Assembly: GCA_945864585.1 (NCBI GenBank)
Contig: CAMBCF010000027.1
Coordinates: forward strand, 1-46,703
Length of the DNA: 46,703 nt
Direction of reading: 5' to 3'
DNA from: Bordetella parapertussis
GTDB taxonomy: Bacteria > Pseudomonadota > Gammaproteobacteria > Burkholderiales > SG8-41
Shown: in pieces, positions 16,687-25,354 of the stretch
Position numbering within the stretch: the first letter of the stretch is position 1
Layout of the letters: the number at the start of each line of letters is the position of its first letter
Notes under the pieces: model-generated
The model's database searches: none
Told to the model about the DNA's origin: nothing
What the model saw: the letters and a program-made list of their open reading frames with translations, nothing else
Translations under genes and position numbers: made by a program

Positions 16687-18144
16687 TCAATCAATCCCCG
16701 GCGGTAACCGTTGATGCCAATCCGTCGCCAGCTGATACTGATGCGCCACATTCAGCATGCGCGCTTCGGCGAAATAATTGCCGATAATTTGCAGCCCTGC
16801 CGGCAGTCCGCCGCGGTCGAATCCGCACGGGATCGACATCCCCGGCAGCCCCGCCAGATTGACCGCAATGGTATAAATATCCGACAGATACATCTGCACC
16901 GGATCCGCGAATTTTTCGCCGATTTTAAACGCGGCGGAAGGACTGGTCGGCCCCATGATGACATCGCATTGCTTGAACGCTGCGGTGAAATCCTGCGCAA
17001 TCAGCCGCCGCAGTTTTTGCGCGCGGATGTAGTAGGCATCATAGTAGCCATGCGACAACACATAAGCGCCGATCAAAATTCGCCGCTTGACCTCTGCCCC
17101 AAAGCCTTCGGCGCGGGTTTTTTCATAAAAGCTGGTGAGATCGGCATAGTCGGTGGCGCGATGGCCGTAACGCACGCCGTCATAACGCGCCAGATTGCTC
17201 GACGCCTCCGCCGGAGCCAGCACGTAATACACCGGCACCGACAGCGCCATGTTGGGCAGGCTGACATCCACGATTTCGCAGCCCAGCTTGCGGTATTCCG
17301 CGATCGCGGCTTCGACCGCTTTAATCACGTCCTGCGACGCGCCGGCGGCGCAAAACTCGCGCGGCAATCCGATGCGCAGGCCCGCCAGCGGCTGGGCGAG
17401 ATGCCGTGTGTAATCCTCGGTCTCGCGTTGCAGGCTGGTGGAGTCGCGCGCGTCGAAACCCGCCATCACATTCAGCATCAACCCCAGGTCGTAGGCTGTG
17501 CGCGCCATCGGCCCGCCCTGATCCAGGCTCGAGGCAAAAGCGATCATGCCGTAGCGCGACACCACGCCGTAGGTGGGTTTCAGACCGCAGATGCCGGTAA
17601 ATGATGCCGGCTGGCGAATGGAGCCGCCGGTGTCGGTGCCGGTTGCCGCGGGCGCCAGCCGCGCCGCTACTGCCGCAGCCGAGCCGCCCGAACTGCCGCC
17701 GGGCACGCGCTTGACGTCCCACGGGTTGCGCACCGGGCCGTAAAACGAGGTCTCGTTCGACGAGCCCATGGCGAACTCGTCCATGTTGGTTTTGCCCAGA
17801 TTCACCGCGCCCGCCGCGTTGAAGCGCTCAATCACATGCGCGTCATAGGGCGACACAAAATTTGACAGCATTTTCGAACCGCAGGTGGTGCGCCAGCCCT
17901 GCACGCAGAAAATGTCCTTTTGCGCTATCGGCACGCCGGTCAGCGGCTGCGCCTTGCCCGCCGCCCGCTGCGCGTCGGCGGCGCGCGCCTGGGCCAGACT
18001 CTTATCAGCATCGACGCTGATAAAGCAATTGTAGACGGCATCGAAGCTGTTGATTCTATTGATATAAAACTGCGTAACTTCGACGCTTGAGTAATTTCCA
18101 GCGGCCAGCCCGTCAGCCAGTTGGCGGAGTGTTGCGTGTTGCAT
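16687..18144 (-). CDS. gatA: Asp-tRNA(Asn)/Glu-tRNA(Gln) amidotransferase subunit A
   Basis: Glutaminase subunit (485 aa) of the GatCAB complex and a member of the amidase-signature family. The Ser-cisSer-Lys triad is visible as Lys76 (PIAQKDIFC), Ser151 (GGSSGGS) and Ser175 ([12 protein letters not shown]), positions close to those in known GatA enzymes. [26 protein letters not shown] follows, as expected. It lies between gatC (54 bp upstream) and gatB. The presence of GatCAB suggests the organism lacks a direct GlnRS and/or AsnRS route, which cannot be checked here. Confidence 0.97.
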   Translation of the reverse strand: MQHATLRQLADGLAAGNYSSVEVTQFYINRINSFDAVYNCFISVDADKSLAQARAADAQRAAGKAQPLTGVPIAQKDIFCVQGWRTTCGSKMLSNFVSPYDAHVIERFNAAGAVNLGKTNMDEFAMGSSNETSFYGPVRNPWDVKRVPGGSSGGSAAAVAARLAPAATGTDTGGSIRQPASFTGICGLKPTYGVVSRYGMIAFASSLDQGGPMARTAYDLGLMLNVMAGFDARDSTSLQRETEDYTRHLAQPLAGLRIGLPREFCAAGASQDVIKAVEAAIAEYRKLGCEIVDVSLPNMALSVPVYYVLAPAEASSNLARYDGVRYGHRATDYADLTSFYEKTRAEGFGAEVKRRILIGAYVLSHGYYDAYYIRAQKLRRLIAQDFTAAFKQCDVIMGPTSPSAAFKIGEKFADPVQMYLSDIYTIAVNLAGLPGMSIPCGFDRGGLPAGLQIIGNYFAEARMLNVAHQYQLATDWHQRLPPGID

Positions 18145-18198
18145 GATGCGCCTAATATCGCGGGTTTCCCCACCCCATCCTGTGTTCTGTTCGATGCC

Positions 18199-18507
18199 CT
18201 ATTCGATCACTTTGGGCACCAGGTAAAGCCCTGCGTCGACCTCTGGCGCAAGCGCCTGGAAGCGGTTGCGCTGGTCCAGTAAATCTGCGGCGTCCGCGGC
18301 TTCGGTGACGGCATCGATGCGCAGACGCTGCCCCAGGTCCTGCGCGTGCGACATGGGTTCAATCGCGCTCACATCCACCGCCTCCATTGCAGCGATCAAT
18401 TTAAAAATACCGGTGAGCTGCGTGTGCGTGGCGGCTGCTTCGTCATCGTTGATCGCGATGCGCGCCAGATGCGCCACACGCTTCACGTCGTCCACAGTCA
18501 GGGCCAT
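18199..18507 (-). CDS. gatC: Asp-tRNA(Asn)/Glu-tRNA(Gln) amidotransferase subunit C
   Basis: Small subunit (102 aa) that wraps round GatA and GatB and stabilises the complex. [24 protein letters not shown] at the start and the [22 protein letters not shown] region match GatC. It is the first gene of the minus-strand gatCAB operon, and the promoter must lie in the 142 bp shared with the divergent mreB gene. I could not place a convincing promoter for either direction there. Confidence 0.93.
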   Translation of the reverse strand: MALTVDDVKRVAHLARIAINDDEAAATHTQLTGIFKLIAAMEAVDVSAIEPMSHAQDLGQRLRIDAVTEAADAADLLDQRNRFQALAPEVDAGLYLVPKVIE

Positions 18508-18628
18508 AAAATTTACCGGAAAATTCTACAAAAAGCCGAGTGCCGAGAGTATCATAACCACCCATCAATCGCGTGTGATACGGCGCGCGATTCATTGCAC
18601 GATTTAGCCTGTGATTCACCCCGTGTAA

Positions 18629-19690
<1,062 letters not shown>

Positions 19691-19754
19691 GCCGCCGCGC
19701 AAAACACGCTGCAGCGCCTGCGCCCGCGCGTAACTGTTTCCTTCCGCTCGAGCG

Positions 19755-20651
19755 ATGGAACACACAACGCCACCGTTCTTCAAAACCGGCCTCAGTCCGC
19801 TTACCCGCCTGCTGATATTCTGTGCGTTGTCATTGGCGCTGCTGGTCTCCGACACGCGCTTGAAGCACCTCGACGCGATACGGCAAACACTGGCCGTGGT
19901 GATGTATCCGTTGCAGCGCATCGCCGCCGCGCCTGCCGGCCTCGCGCGCCGCGCAGGTGAGTTCTTCGTCACCCACGCCTCGCTGCGCGAAGAAAACACG
20001 CGGCTCGCGCAGGAAAATCTCGCCGGCGCCACGCGCACGCAAAAGACCGCTGCGCTGGAAGCGGAGAACGCGCACTTGCGCAAAATGCTCGCGGCGCGTG
20101 AAACGCGCGCCAGGCGTTCGACGCTGGCCGAGATACTCTACGCCGCGCGCGATCCGTTTTCGCAGCGCATAGTCATCGACAAAGGCCTGCAGCACGATGT
20201 GCAAAATGGCAATCCGGTGATCGATGCCTCCGGCGTGGTGGGACAGGTGACGCGGGCCTATCCGATGCTGGCTGAAGTGACGTTGATCACCGACAAGGGA
20301 CACCTGATTCCGGTGCTCAATGTGCGCAGCGGCCTGCGTTCGGTGTTGGCAGGCACCGGCGTGCATGGTGTGCTGGAACTGCAGTTTGTGCCGCTGAACG
20401 CGGACGTGCAAAAGGGCGATCAATTGGTGACCTCCGGCATCGACGGCATCTATGCGCCGGGGTTGCCGGTGGCTGAAGTCATCGCCATCGAACCCAATCC
20501 GGCGGCTACCTTTTCCAAAGTGACCTGCCGTCCGCTCGGTGGCGTGAGCAGCAACACCCATGTATTTGTGGTGCAGGGCGCCGAAGCGCTGCCGCCGCGT
20601 CCCGACGCCGAATTAGCCCCGCGCGGCCGCAAAGGCAGGAAGGGCGGATGA
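19755..20651 (+). CDS. mreC: Rod-shape-determining protein MreC
   Basis: Bitopic inner-membrane protein (298 aa) linking MreB to the wall-synthesis enzymes. One transmembrane helix lies near residues 15-32 (LLIFCALSLALLVSD). A coiled coil follows (LREENTRLAQENL, ALEAENAHLRKML), then the two beta domains with RIVIDKGLQHDVQNGNPVIDASGVVGQV and GDQLVTSGIDGIYAPGLPVAEV, the MreC pattern. The C-terminus is Arg/Lys/Gly-rich. It overlaps mreD by 4 bp. Confidence 0.95.
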   Translation: MEHTTPPFFKTGLSPLTRLLIFCALSLALLVSDTRLKHLDAIRQTLAVVMYPLQRIAAAPAGLARRAGEFFVTHASLREENTRLAQENLAGATRTQKTAALEAENAHLRKMLAARETRARRSTLAEILYAARDPFSQRIVIDKGLQHDVQNGNPVIDASGVVGQVTRAYPMLAEVTLITDKGHLIPVLNVRSGLRSVLAGTGVHGVLELQFVPLNADVQKGDQLVTSGIDGIYAPGLPVAEVIAIEPNPAATFSKVTCRPLGGVSSNTHVFVVQGAEALPPRPDAELAPRGRKGRKGG

Positions 20652-21172
20652 TTAATCTGTATGCGGGCGCGCAGCAGGAGATTCTGAAACCCGCGAATCC
20701 CGGCTTCATCATCTTCACCTTGTTGATGGCGCTGCTGCTTAATCTGCTGCCGTGGTCGGGCTGGGGCTGGTGGGTGCGTCCTGATTTCGCCGCGCTGGTG
20801 TTGTTGTACTGGTGCATCGAACAGCCGCGCAAGATCGGCTTCAGCGTGGCGTGGCTGCTGGGGCTTTTGATGGATGTCGCCGACGGCAGCCTGTTCGGGC
20901 AGCACGCGCTGGCCTACACCATCCTGACCTTTGCGGGACTCGTGCTGCACCGGCGCGTGCAACGCTTTTCCGTCACCCCGCAAGCGCTGCATGTGCTGCC
21001 GCTGTTATGGTTAAACGACACCATCCTGCTGCTGGTACGCCTTGCCACGGGCAGCGATTTTCCCGGCTACTGGTATTTTTTCAGCAGTGTGATCGGCGCA
21101 CTGCTGTGGCCCGCGGTTTCGTTCCTGCTCAAGCTGCCGCAGCGGCCGCGCATCGATGGGGACCATGCCTAA
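20648..21172 (+). CDS. mreD: Rod-shape-determining protein MreD
   Basis: Polytopic membrane protein of 174 aa with about five helices, partner of MreC in the elongasome. RPDFAALVLLYWCIEQPRKIGFSVAWLLGLLMDVADGSLFGQHALAYTIL is the characteristic MreD segment. The ATG overlaps the mreC stop (ATGA), and its 3' end overlaps the mrdA start by 17 bp, so translation through the operon is tightly coupled. Confidence 0.93.
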   Translation: MINLYAGAQQEILKPANPGFIIFTLLMALLLNLLPWSGWGWWVRPDFAALVLLYWCIEQPRKIGFSVAWLLGLLMDVADGSLFGQHALAYTILTFAGLVLHRRVQRFSVTPQALHVLPLLWLNDTILLLVRLATGSDFPGYWYFFSSVIGALLWPAVSFLLKLPQRPRIDGDHA

Positions 21173-23066
21173 GCTGTTGTTCAGCGCGGGCGTGGAGTTC
21201 CGCGATTCGCAGCGCGAACTGCAGCAGTACAAGCTGCGGCTGGTGGTGCTGACTTTTTTTGTGCTGTTGATGTTTGCGCTGCTGTTCGCGCGGTTTGTGT
21301 ATTTGCAGGTAATGCAATACAGTCATTACCACACGCTGGCGGAAGCGAACCGAATTTCCGTGGTGCCGGCCACACCCGGCCGCGGCGTGATCAGCGACCG
21401 CAACGGCGTCCAGCTCGCCTACAACTACACCGCGCACACCCTGGAAATCACCCCAAGTAAAACCGGCGACGTCGACGTCACCATCGACAGTCTGAGTGAA
21501 ATCGTCGAGATCACGCCGCGCGACCGGCGGCGCTTTCGCCAGTTGCTCGACGAAAGCAAAAGCTTCGAAAGTCTGCCCATACGCTCGCGCTTGTCCGATG
21601 AAGAAATCGCGCGCTTTGCCGCGCACCGCTATCGCTTTCCAGGGGTCGAGATCAAGGCGCGGTTGTTCCGGCAGTACCCGCAGGGCGAACTGTTTTCGCA
21701 TGTTGTCGGCTACATCGGGCGCATCAACCAAAAAGAACTCGACCGGCTCGATGAGAGCGGCGAACTCGCCAATTATCGCGGCACCGACACCATCGGAAAA
21801 ATAGGGCTGGAACAAAGTTACGAGCGCCTGCTGCATGGCACGACCGGTGTCGAGCAAGTGGAAATCGATTCCGCCGGACGCGCGGTGCGTTTGCTGTCGC
21901 GCACGCCGCCCACTTCCGGCGCCAATCTGGTGTTAAAACTCGACGCCGGGCTGCAGGCGCTGGCGTTCAAGGCCTTTGGTGACCGGCGCGGCGCGCTGGT
22001 GGCGCTGGATCCGCAAAGCGGCGGGGTGCTGGCGTTTGTAAGCAAGCCGGGGTTTGATCCCAACCTGTTCGTTGACGGCATCGACCCGCAAAGCTGGAAT
22101 GAATTACGCAATTCGCCGGATCACCCGATGTTGAACCGCGCGCTCGCCGGCACCTACCCGCCGGGTTCGACCTTCAAACCGTATATGGCGCTGGCGGCGT
22201 TGACCAATGGCAAACGCACGCCACAACACGCCATTTCCGATCCCGGGTTTTTCTGGATGGGCAACCATCAGTTTCGCGATGACCTCGTGGGCGGGCATGG
22301 CTGGGTGGATATGTACAAATCCATTGTGGTGTCGTGCGATACGTATTACTACATTCTTGCCAATGATCTGGGTATCGACTCGATCGCGAAATTCATGTCC
22401 CAGATTGGATTTGGCTCTCGCAGCGGTATCGATTTAGCCGGCGAGGCGGCGGGCACATTGCCGTCGAAGGAATGGAAAAAAAAGCGCTTTAACCGCGACT
22501 GGTTCGCGGGCGAAACGGTCAGCGTTGCGATCGGCCAGGGCTACAATGCCTATACCCCGTTACAGATGGCCTCAGCGATGGCTACGCTGGCCAACGACGG
22601 GGTGATGTTCCGGCCGCATATTGTTGACTTTATTGAAGACGTTCGCACCAAGGGGCGCACGCCGGTGGAGCCGAAACCGCTGCGCACGCTGGAGTGGAAC
22701 CCGGAACATATCGCCGTCATCAAAAAAGCGCTGGTCGGTGTTAACAAGGAAGGCACCGGCGCCGGGGTGTTTGCGGGCGCGGAATACACCAGTGGCGGAA
22801 AAACCGGCACCGCACAGGTTATTGCGATCAAACAGGGCGAGAAATACATCGAAAGCCGGGTGCAGGAACGCTTCCGCGACCACGCGCTGTTTATCGCCTA
22901 TGCGCCCGCCGACAATCCGCGCATCGCGTTGGCAGTGATCGTGGAAAATGCGGGCTTCGGCGCTAAAGCAGCGGCGCCGATTGCGCGTCAGGTAATCGAT
23001 TACTTCCTGCTCGGCAAAGAGGCGCCGGTAACAGCCGCGACCGCGCCCGCGGGGGCCAAGCGGTGA
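21156..23066 (+). CDS. mrdA: Penicillin-binding protein 2 (elongasome transpeptidase)
   Basis: Class B penicillin-binding protein, 636 aa, which crosslinks peptidoglycan during elongation. There is one N-terminal helix (about residues 27-52), then the dimerisation region with PATPGRGVISDRNGVQLAYN. The catalytic Ser338 is in PPGSTFKPY, the second motif is SCD (as in PBP2, which has SxD), and the third is Lys549-Thr-Gly in SGGKTGTAQV. Start choice is between ATG 21156 and ATG 21165; both lie in the mreD 3' end. It overlaps the rodA start by 4 bp (GTGA). Confidence 0.96.
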   Translation: MGTMPKLLFSAGVEFRDSQRELQQYKLRLVVLTFFVLLMFALLFARFVYLQVMQYSHYHTLAEANRISVVPATPGRGVISDRNGVQLAYNYTAHTLEITPSKTGDVDVTIDSLSEIVEITPRDRRRFRQLLDESKSFESLPIRSRLSDEEIARFAAHRYRFPGVEIKARLFRQYPQGELFSHVVGYIGRINQKELDRLDESGELANYRGTDTIGKIGLEQSYERLLHGTTGVEQVEIDSAGRAVRLLSRTPPTSGANLVLKLDAGLQALAFKAFGDRRGALVALDPQSGGVLAFVSKPGFDPNLFVDGIDPQSWNELRNSPDHPMLNRALAGTYPPGSTFKPYMALAALTNGKRTPQHAISDPGFFWMGNHQFRDDLVGGHGWVDMYKSIVVSCDTYYYILANDLGIDSIAKFMSQIGFGSRSGIDLAGEAAGTLPSKEWKKKRFNRDWFAGETVSVAIGQGYNAYTPLQMASAMATLANDGVMFRPHIVDFIEDVRTKGRTPVEPKPLRTLEWNPEHIAVIKKALVGVNKEGTGAGVFAGAEYTSGGKTGTAQVIAIKQGEKYIESRVQERFRDHALFIAYAPADNPRIALAVIVENAGFGAKAAAPIARQVIDYFLLGKEAPVTAATAPAGAKR

Positions 23067-24169
23067 TTGCCTATTACCTGCGGCGCTTTACGCGGCTGCT
23101 GAGCGCGCACATCGACGGACCATTGCTGGGCGCGGTATTGCTGCTGATGGGTGTCGGCCTGACGGCTTTATACAGTGCATCCAACGCGGGCTGGCCACGC
23201 GTATCCGGGCAGATGGTGAACATGCTGGTGGCGCTTGCCGTGATGTGGATCGTCGCCAATGTGCCGCCACACGTTTTGATGCGCCTGGCGTTGCCGGTGT
23301 TCATTGTTGGCCTGATATTGCTGGTGGGCGTGGCGCTTAAAGGCGAAGTCATTAACGGCGCGCGCCGCTGGCTGAACCTGGGCGTGACGCGCATCCAGCC
23401 GTCGGAACTGATGAAAATCGCGGTGCCCCTGATGCTGGCGTGGTATTTCCACCACTACGAAGGCACTTTGCGCGCACGCAATTTTGTATGGGCCGCGATG
23501 CTGTTGTTTGTGCCGGTGGGATTGATCGTGCGCCAGCCCGATCTGGGCACCGCGGTATTGATACTCGCCAGCGGCGGCTACGTGTTGTTTCTCGCGGGCC
23601 TGTCGTGGAAGATCATCAGCGGGCTGGGCGTGGCGGCCCTCGCCAGCGCGCCGATTTCATGGTCGTTGATGCACGACTACCAGCGCCAGCGCATACTGAC
23701 GTTTATCAACCCGCTGGACGATCCGCTCGGTTCGGGTTATCACACCATACAGTCCACCATAGCCGTGGGTTCGGGCGGCGTCACCGGCAAAGGGTGGATG
23801 AACGGAACGCAAACGCATCTGGATTTCATACCCGAGCGCACCACGGATTTTATTTTCGCGGTGTACTCCGAGGAATTCGGCTTGCTGGGAAATTCCATCC
23901 TGCTGGGTCTCTATCTGCTGGTGATTCTGCGCGGTATCGCGATCGCCTCGCACGCGCCGACCTTGTTTACGCGGCTGCTGGCGGGCGCGGTAACCCTCAC
24001 CTTTTTTACCTACGCCTTCGTCAACATGGGCATGGTGAGCGGCATTTTGCCGGTGGTGGGCGTGCCCTTGCCGATGATCAGCTACGGCGGCACCTCGCTG
24101 GTGTCGCTGTGTCTGGGACTGGGCATCCTGATGAGCATCCATACCCATCGCAAGCTGGTGCATACTTAG
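23063..24169 (+). CDS. rodA: Rod-shape-determining protein RodA (SEDS glycosyltransferase)
   Basis: SEDS-family peptidoglycan polymerase, 368 aa with about ten helices, working with PBP2. ARRWLNLGVTRIQPSELMKIAVPLMLAWYFH, RQPDLGTAVLILASGGYVLFLAG, FIPERTTDFIFAVYSEEFGLLG and GVPLPMISYGGTSLVSL are conserved SEDS motifs. The start is GTG inside the mrdA stop (GTGA). A CTTAGGA/CTGAGGA inverted repeat begins two bases after its stop. Confidence 0.96.
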   Translation: MIAYYLRRFTRLLSAHIDGPLLGAVLLLMGVGLTALYSASNAGWPRVSGQMVNMLVALAVMWIVANVPPHVLMRLALPVFIVGLILLVGVALKGEVINGARRWLNLGVTRIQPSELMKIAVPLMLAWYFHHYEGTLRARNFVWAAMLLFVPVGLIVRQPDLGTAVLILASGGYVLFLAGLSWKIISGLGVAALASAPISWSLMHDYQRQRILTFINPLDDPLGSGYHTIQSTIAVGSGGVTGKGWMNGTQTHLDFIPERTTDFIFAVYSEEFGLLGNSILLGLYLLVILRGIAIASHAPTLFTRLLAGAVTLTFFTYAFVNMGMVSGILPVVGVPLPMISYGGTSLVSLCLGLGILMSIHTHRKLVHT

Positions 24170-24171
24170 GG

Positions 24172-24311
24172 CTTAGGACTGAGGACTTAGGACTGAGGAC
24201 TTAGGACTGAGTGATGGGGAGCGCATCGTGACGAATCGGTTCTTACGCCTGCTTGGCCGCGCCGGCTTGCCGCTGCACGAGCTTGCTCAGTCCTTAGTCC
24301 TCAGTCCTCAG
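24172..24311. repeat. Heptamer inverted repeat, copy H1, spanning the rlpA start
   Basis: The left arm (24172-24211) alternates CTTAGGA and CTGAGGA heptamers, about six units. The right arm (24286-24311) has the complementary CTCAG, TCCTTAG, TCCTCAG and TCCTCAG. Unlike the other copies, the right arm lies inside the next coding region (rlpA codons 20-28), so the ribosome binding site and start codon are in the loop. Confidence 0.9.
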
Positions 24312-25199
24312 ACCTGCTTTTTGCTAGTCGCAATAGCGCTTGCGCTCACCGCCTGCGGCACAACGTCCAAACGCCAAGCGCCCATCGCGAAAGCGCCGCC
24401 GACCCCCACCAAAGGCGGCGGTTACTATCTTGACGATGGCCCCGGCGCCTATCCACCGGCGAATATTGATGCCATTCCCGACGCCACGCCGCGTGCTGAA
24501 CCGCTGCACCGTGGCGCACTGCGGCCTTACACCGTAATGGGGCGCAGCTATGTGCCGATGACGGCCGTCGGCCCCTACCGCGCGCGCGGTGTGGCCTCGT
24601 GGTATGGCCGGCGTTATCACGGCAAGCTGACGGCTAACGGCGAAACCTACGACATGTACGGCATGAGCGCCGCGCATCCGACGTTGCCGTTGCCCAGCTA
24701 CGTGCGGGTGACCAGCATCGCCAACGGCAAATCCGTGGTGGTCAGAGTCAATGATCGCGGGCCGTTCATCGACAGCCGCCTGATCGATTTGTCGTACACC
24801 GCGGCGTTCAAGCTGGGCATCATCGCGGGCGGCAGTGCGCTGGTGGAGGTGGAAGCTGTCGGGCCCGGCATGGCGCCGCCGACGCACACGCCCCCCGCAC
24901 CGGCGGTCAACGCGGCTGCCGTGGAAGCGCCCGCCGCCGAGCGCCAGCTGCCGCTGGCTGCGGAAGTCAGCGGCATTCATTTGCAACTGGCGGCGTTCGG
25001 CGCACGAGAAAACGCCGAAGCCTATGCGTCGCGCCTGCGCGGCGACCTCGCGTGGCTGGCTGACCAACTGCATATCTATGCGCGTGACGGACTGTTTCGT
25101 GTACTCGCCGGACCTTATCCGGGCGCGGGTGAGGCACGCGATGCAGCCGATAAAATCAGTCTGACGCTGGGCATTAAGCCTTTTACGCTGATCAAATAA
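24228..25199 (+). CDS. rlpA: Septal ring lytic transglycosylase RlpA (lipoprotein)
   Basis: Outer-membrane lipoprotein, 323 aa, of the RlpA family, which cleaves naked glycan strands. The start is GTG at 24228, supported by GGGGAG at 24216-24221. The signal peptide is unusually long: the lipobox LTAC puts the lipidated Cys at residue 43, and residues 20-28 are encoded by the right arm of a repeat. The double-psi beta-barrel domain runs from about 125 to 215 (GVASWYGRRYHGKLTANGETYDMYGMSAAHPTLPLPS, then VRVNDRGPF). A C-terminal SPOR domain starts at about 248 (IHLQLAAFGARENAEAYASRLRG). It follows rodA, the usual place. Confidence 0.94.
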   Translation: MTNRFLRLLGRAGLPLHELAQSLVLSPQTCFLLVAIALALTACGTTSKRQAPIAKAPPTPTKGGGYYLDDGPGAYPPANIDAIPDATPRAEPLHRGALRPYTVMGRSYVPMTAVGPYRARGVASWYGRRYHGKLTANGETYDMYGMSAAHPTLPLPSYVRVTSIANGKSVVVRVNDRGPFIDSRLIDLSYTAAFKLGIIAGGSALVEVEAVGPGMAPPTHTPPAPAVNAAAVEAPAAERQLPLAAEVSGIHLQLAAFGARENAEAYASRLRGDLAWLADQLHIYARDGLFRVLAGPYPGAGEARDAADKISLTLGIKPFTLIK

Positions 25200-25207
25200 A
25201 ATGTATA

Positions 25208-25223
25208 TAAAACAATTGGTTAC
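25208..25223 (+). promoter_or_regulatory. 16-bp box shared with the PTS upstream region, copy 2
   Basis: TAAAACAATTGGTTAC is identical to 7470-7485, and the flanking AAATAAAAT just before it is also similar. It lies 9 bp after the rlpA stop and about 130 bp before aceE, upstream of the extended -10 box. It may be an operator for a regulator common to pyruvate dehydrogenase and the PTS, both tied to phosphoenolpyruvate/pyruvate. Confidence 0.5.
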
Positions 25224-25267
25224 GCTATATAGTCGGATTGCGCCCAGGCGAAGGCTTACGCCGCGAA

Positions 25268-25276
25268 TGGTATAAT
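25268..25276 (+). promoter_or_regulatory. Extended -10 promoter of aceE
   Basis: TGG-TATAAT is an extended -10 box with a perfect TATAAT (25271-25276), 78 bp before the aceE ATG. No good -35 box is present at normal spacing, which suits an extended -10 or activator-dependent promoter. Confidence 0.6.
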
Positions 25277-25354
25277 TCGCAGTGTGCGGGCGTCGCATCA
25301 CAAGTGCCAGCGCCCGCTCGCCAAGTCCCCGCCAGCCTTACAAAGGTATTTCCC

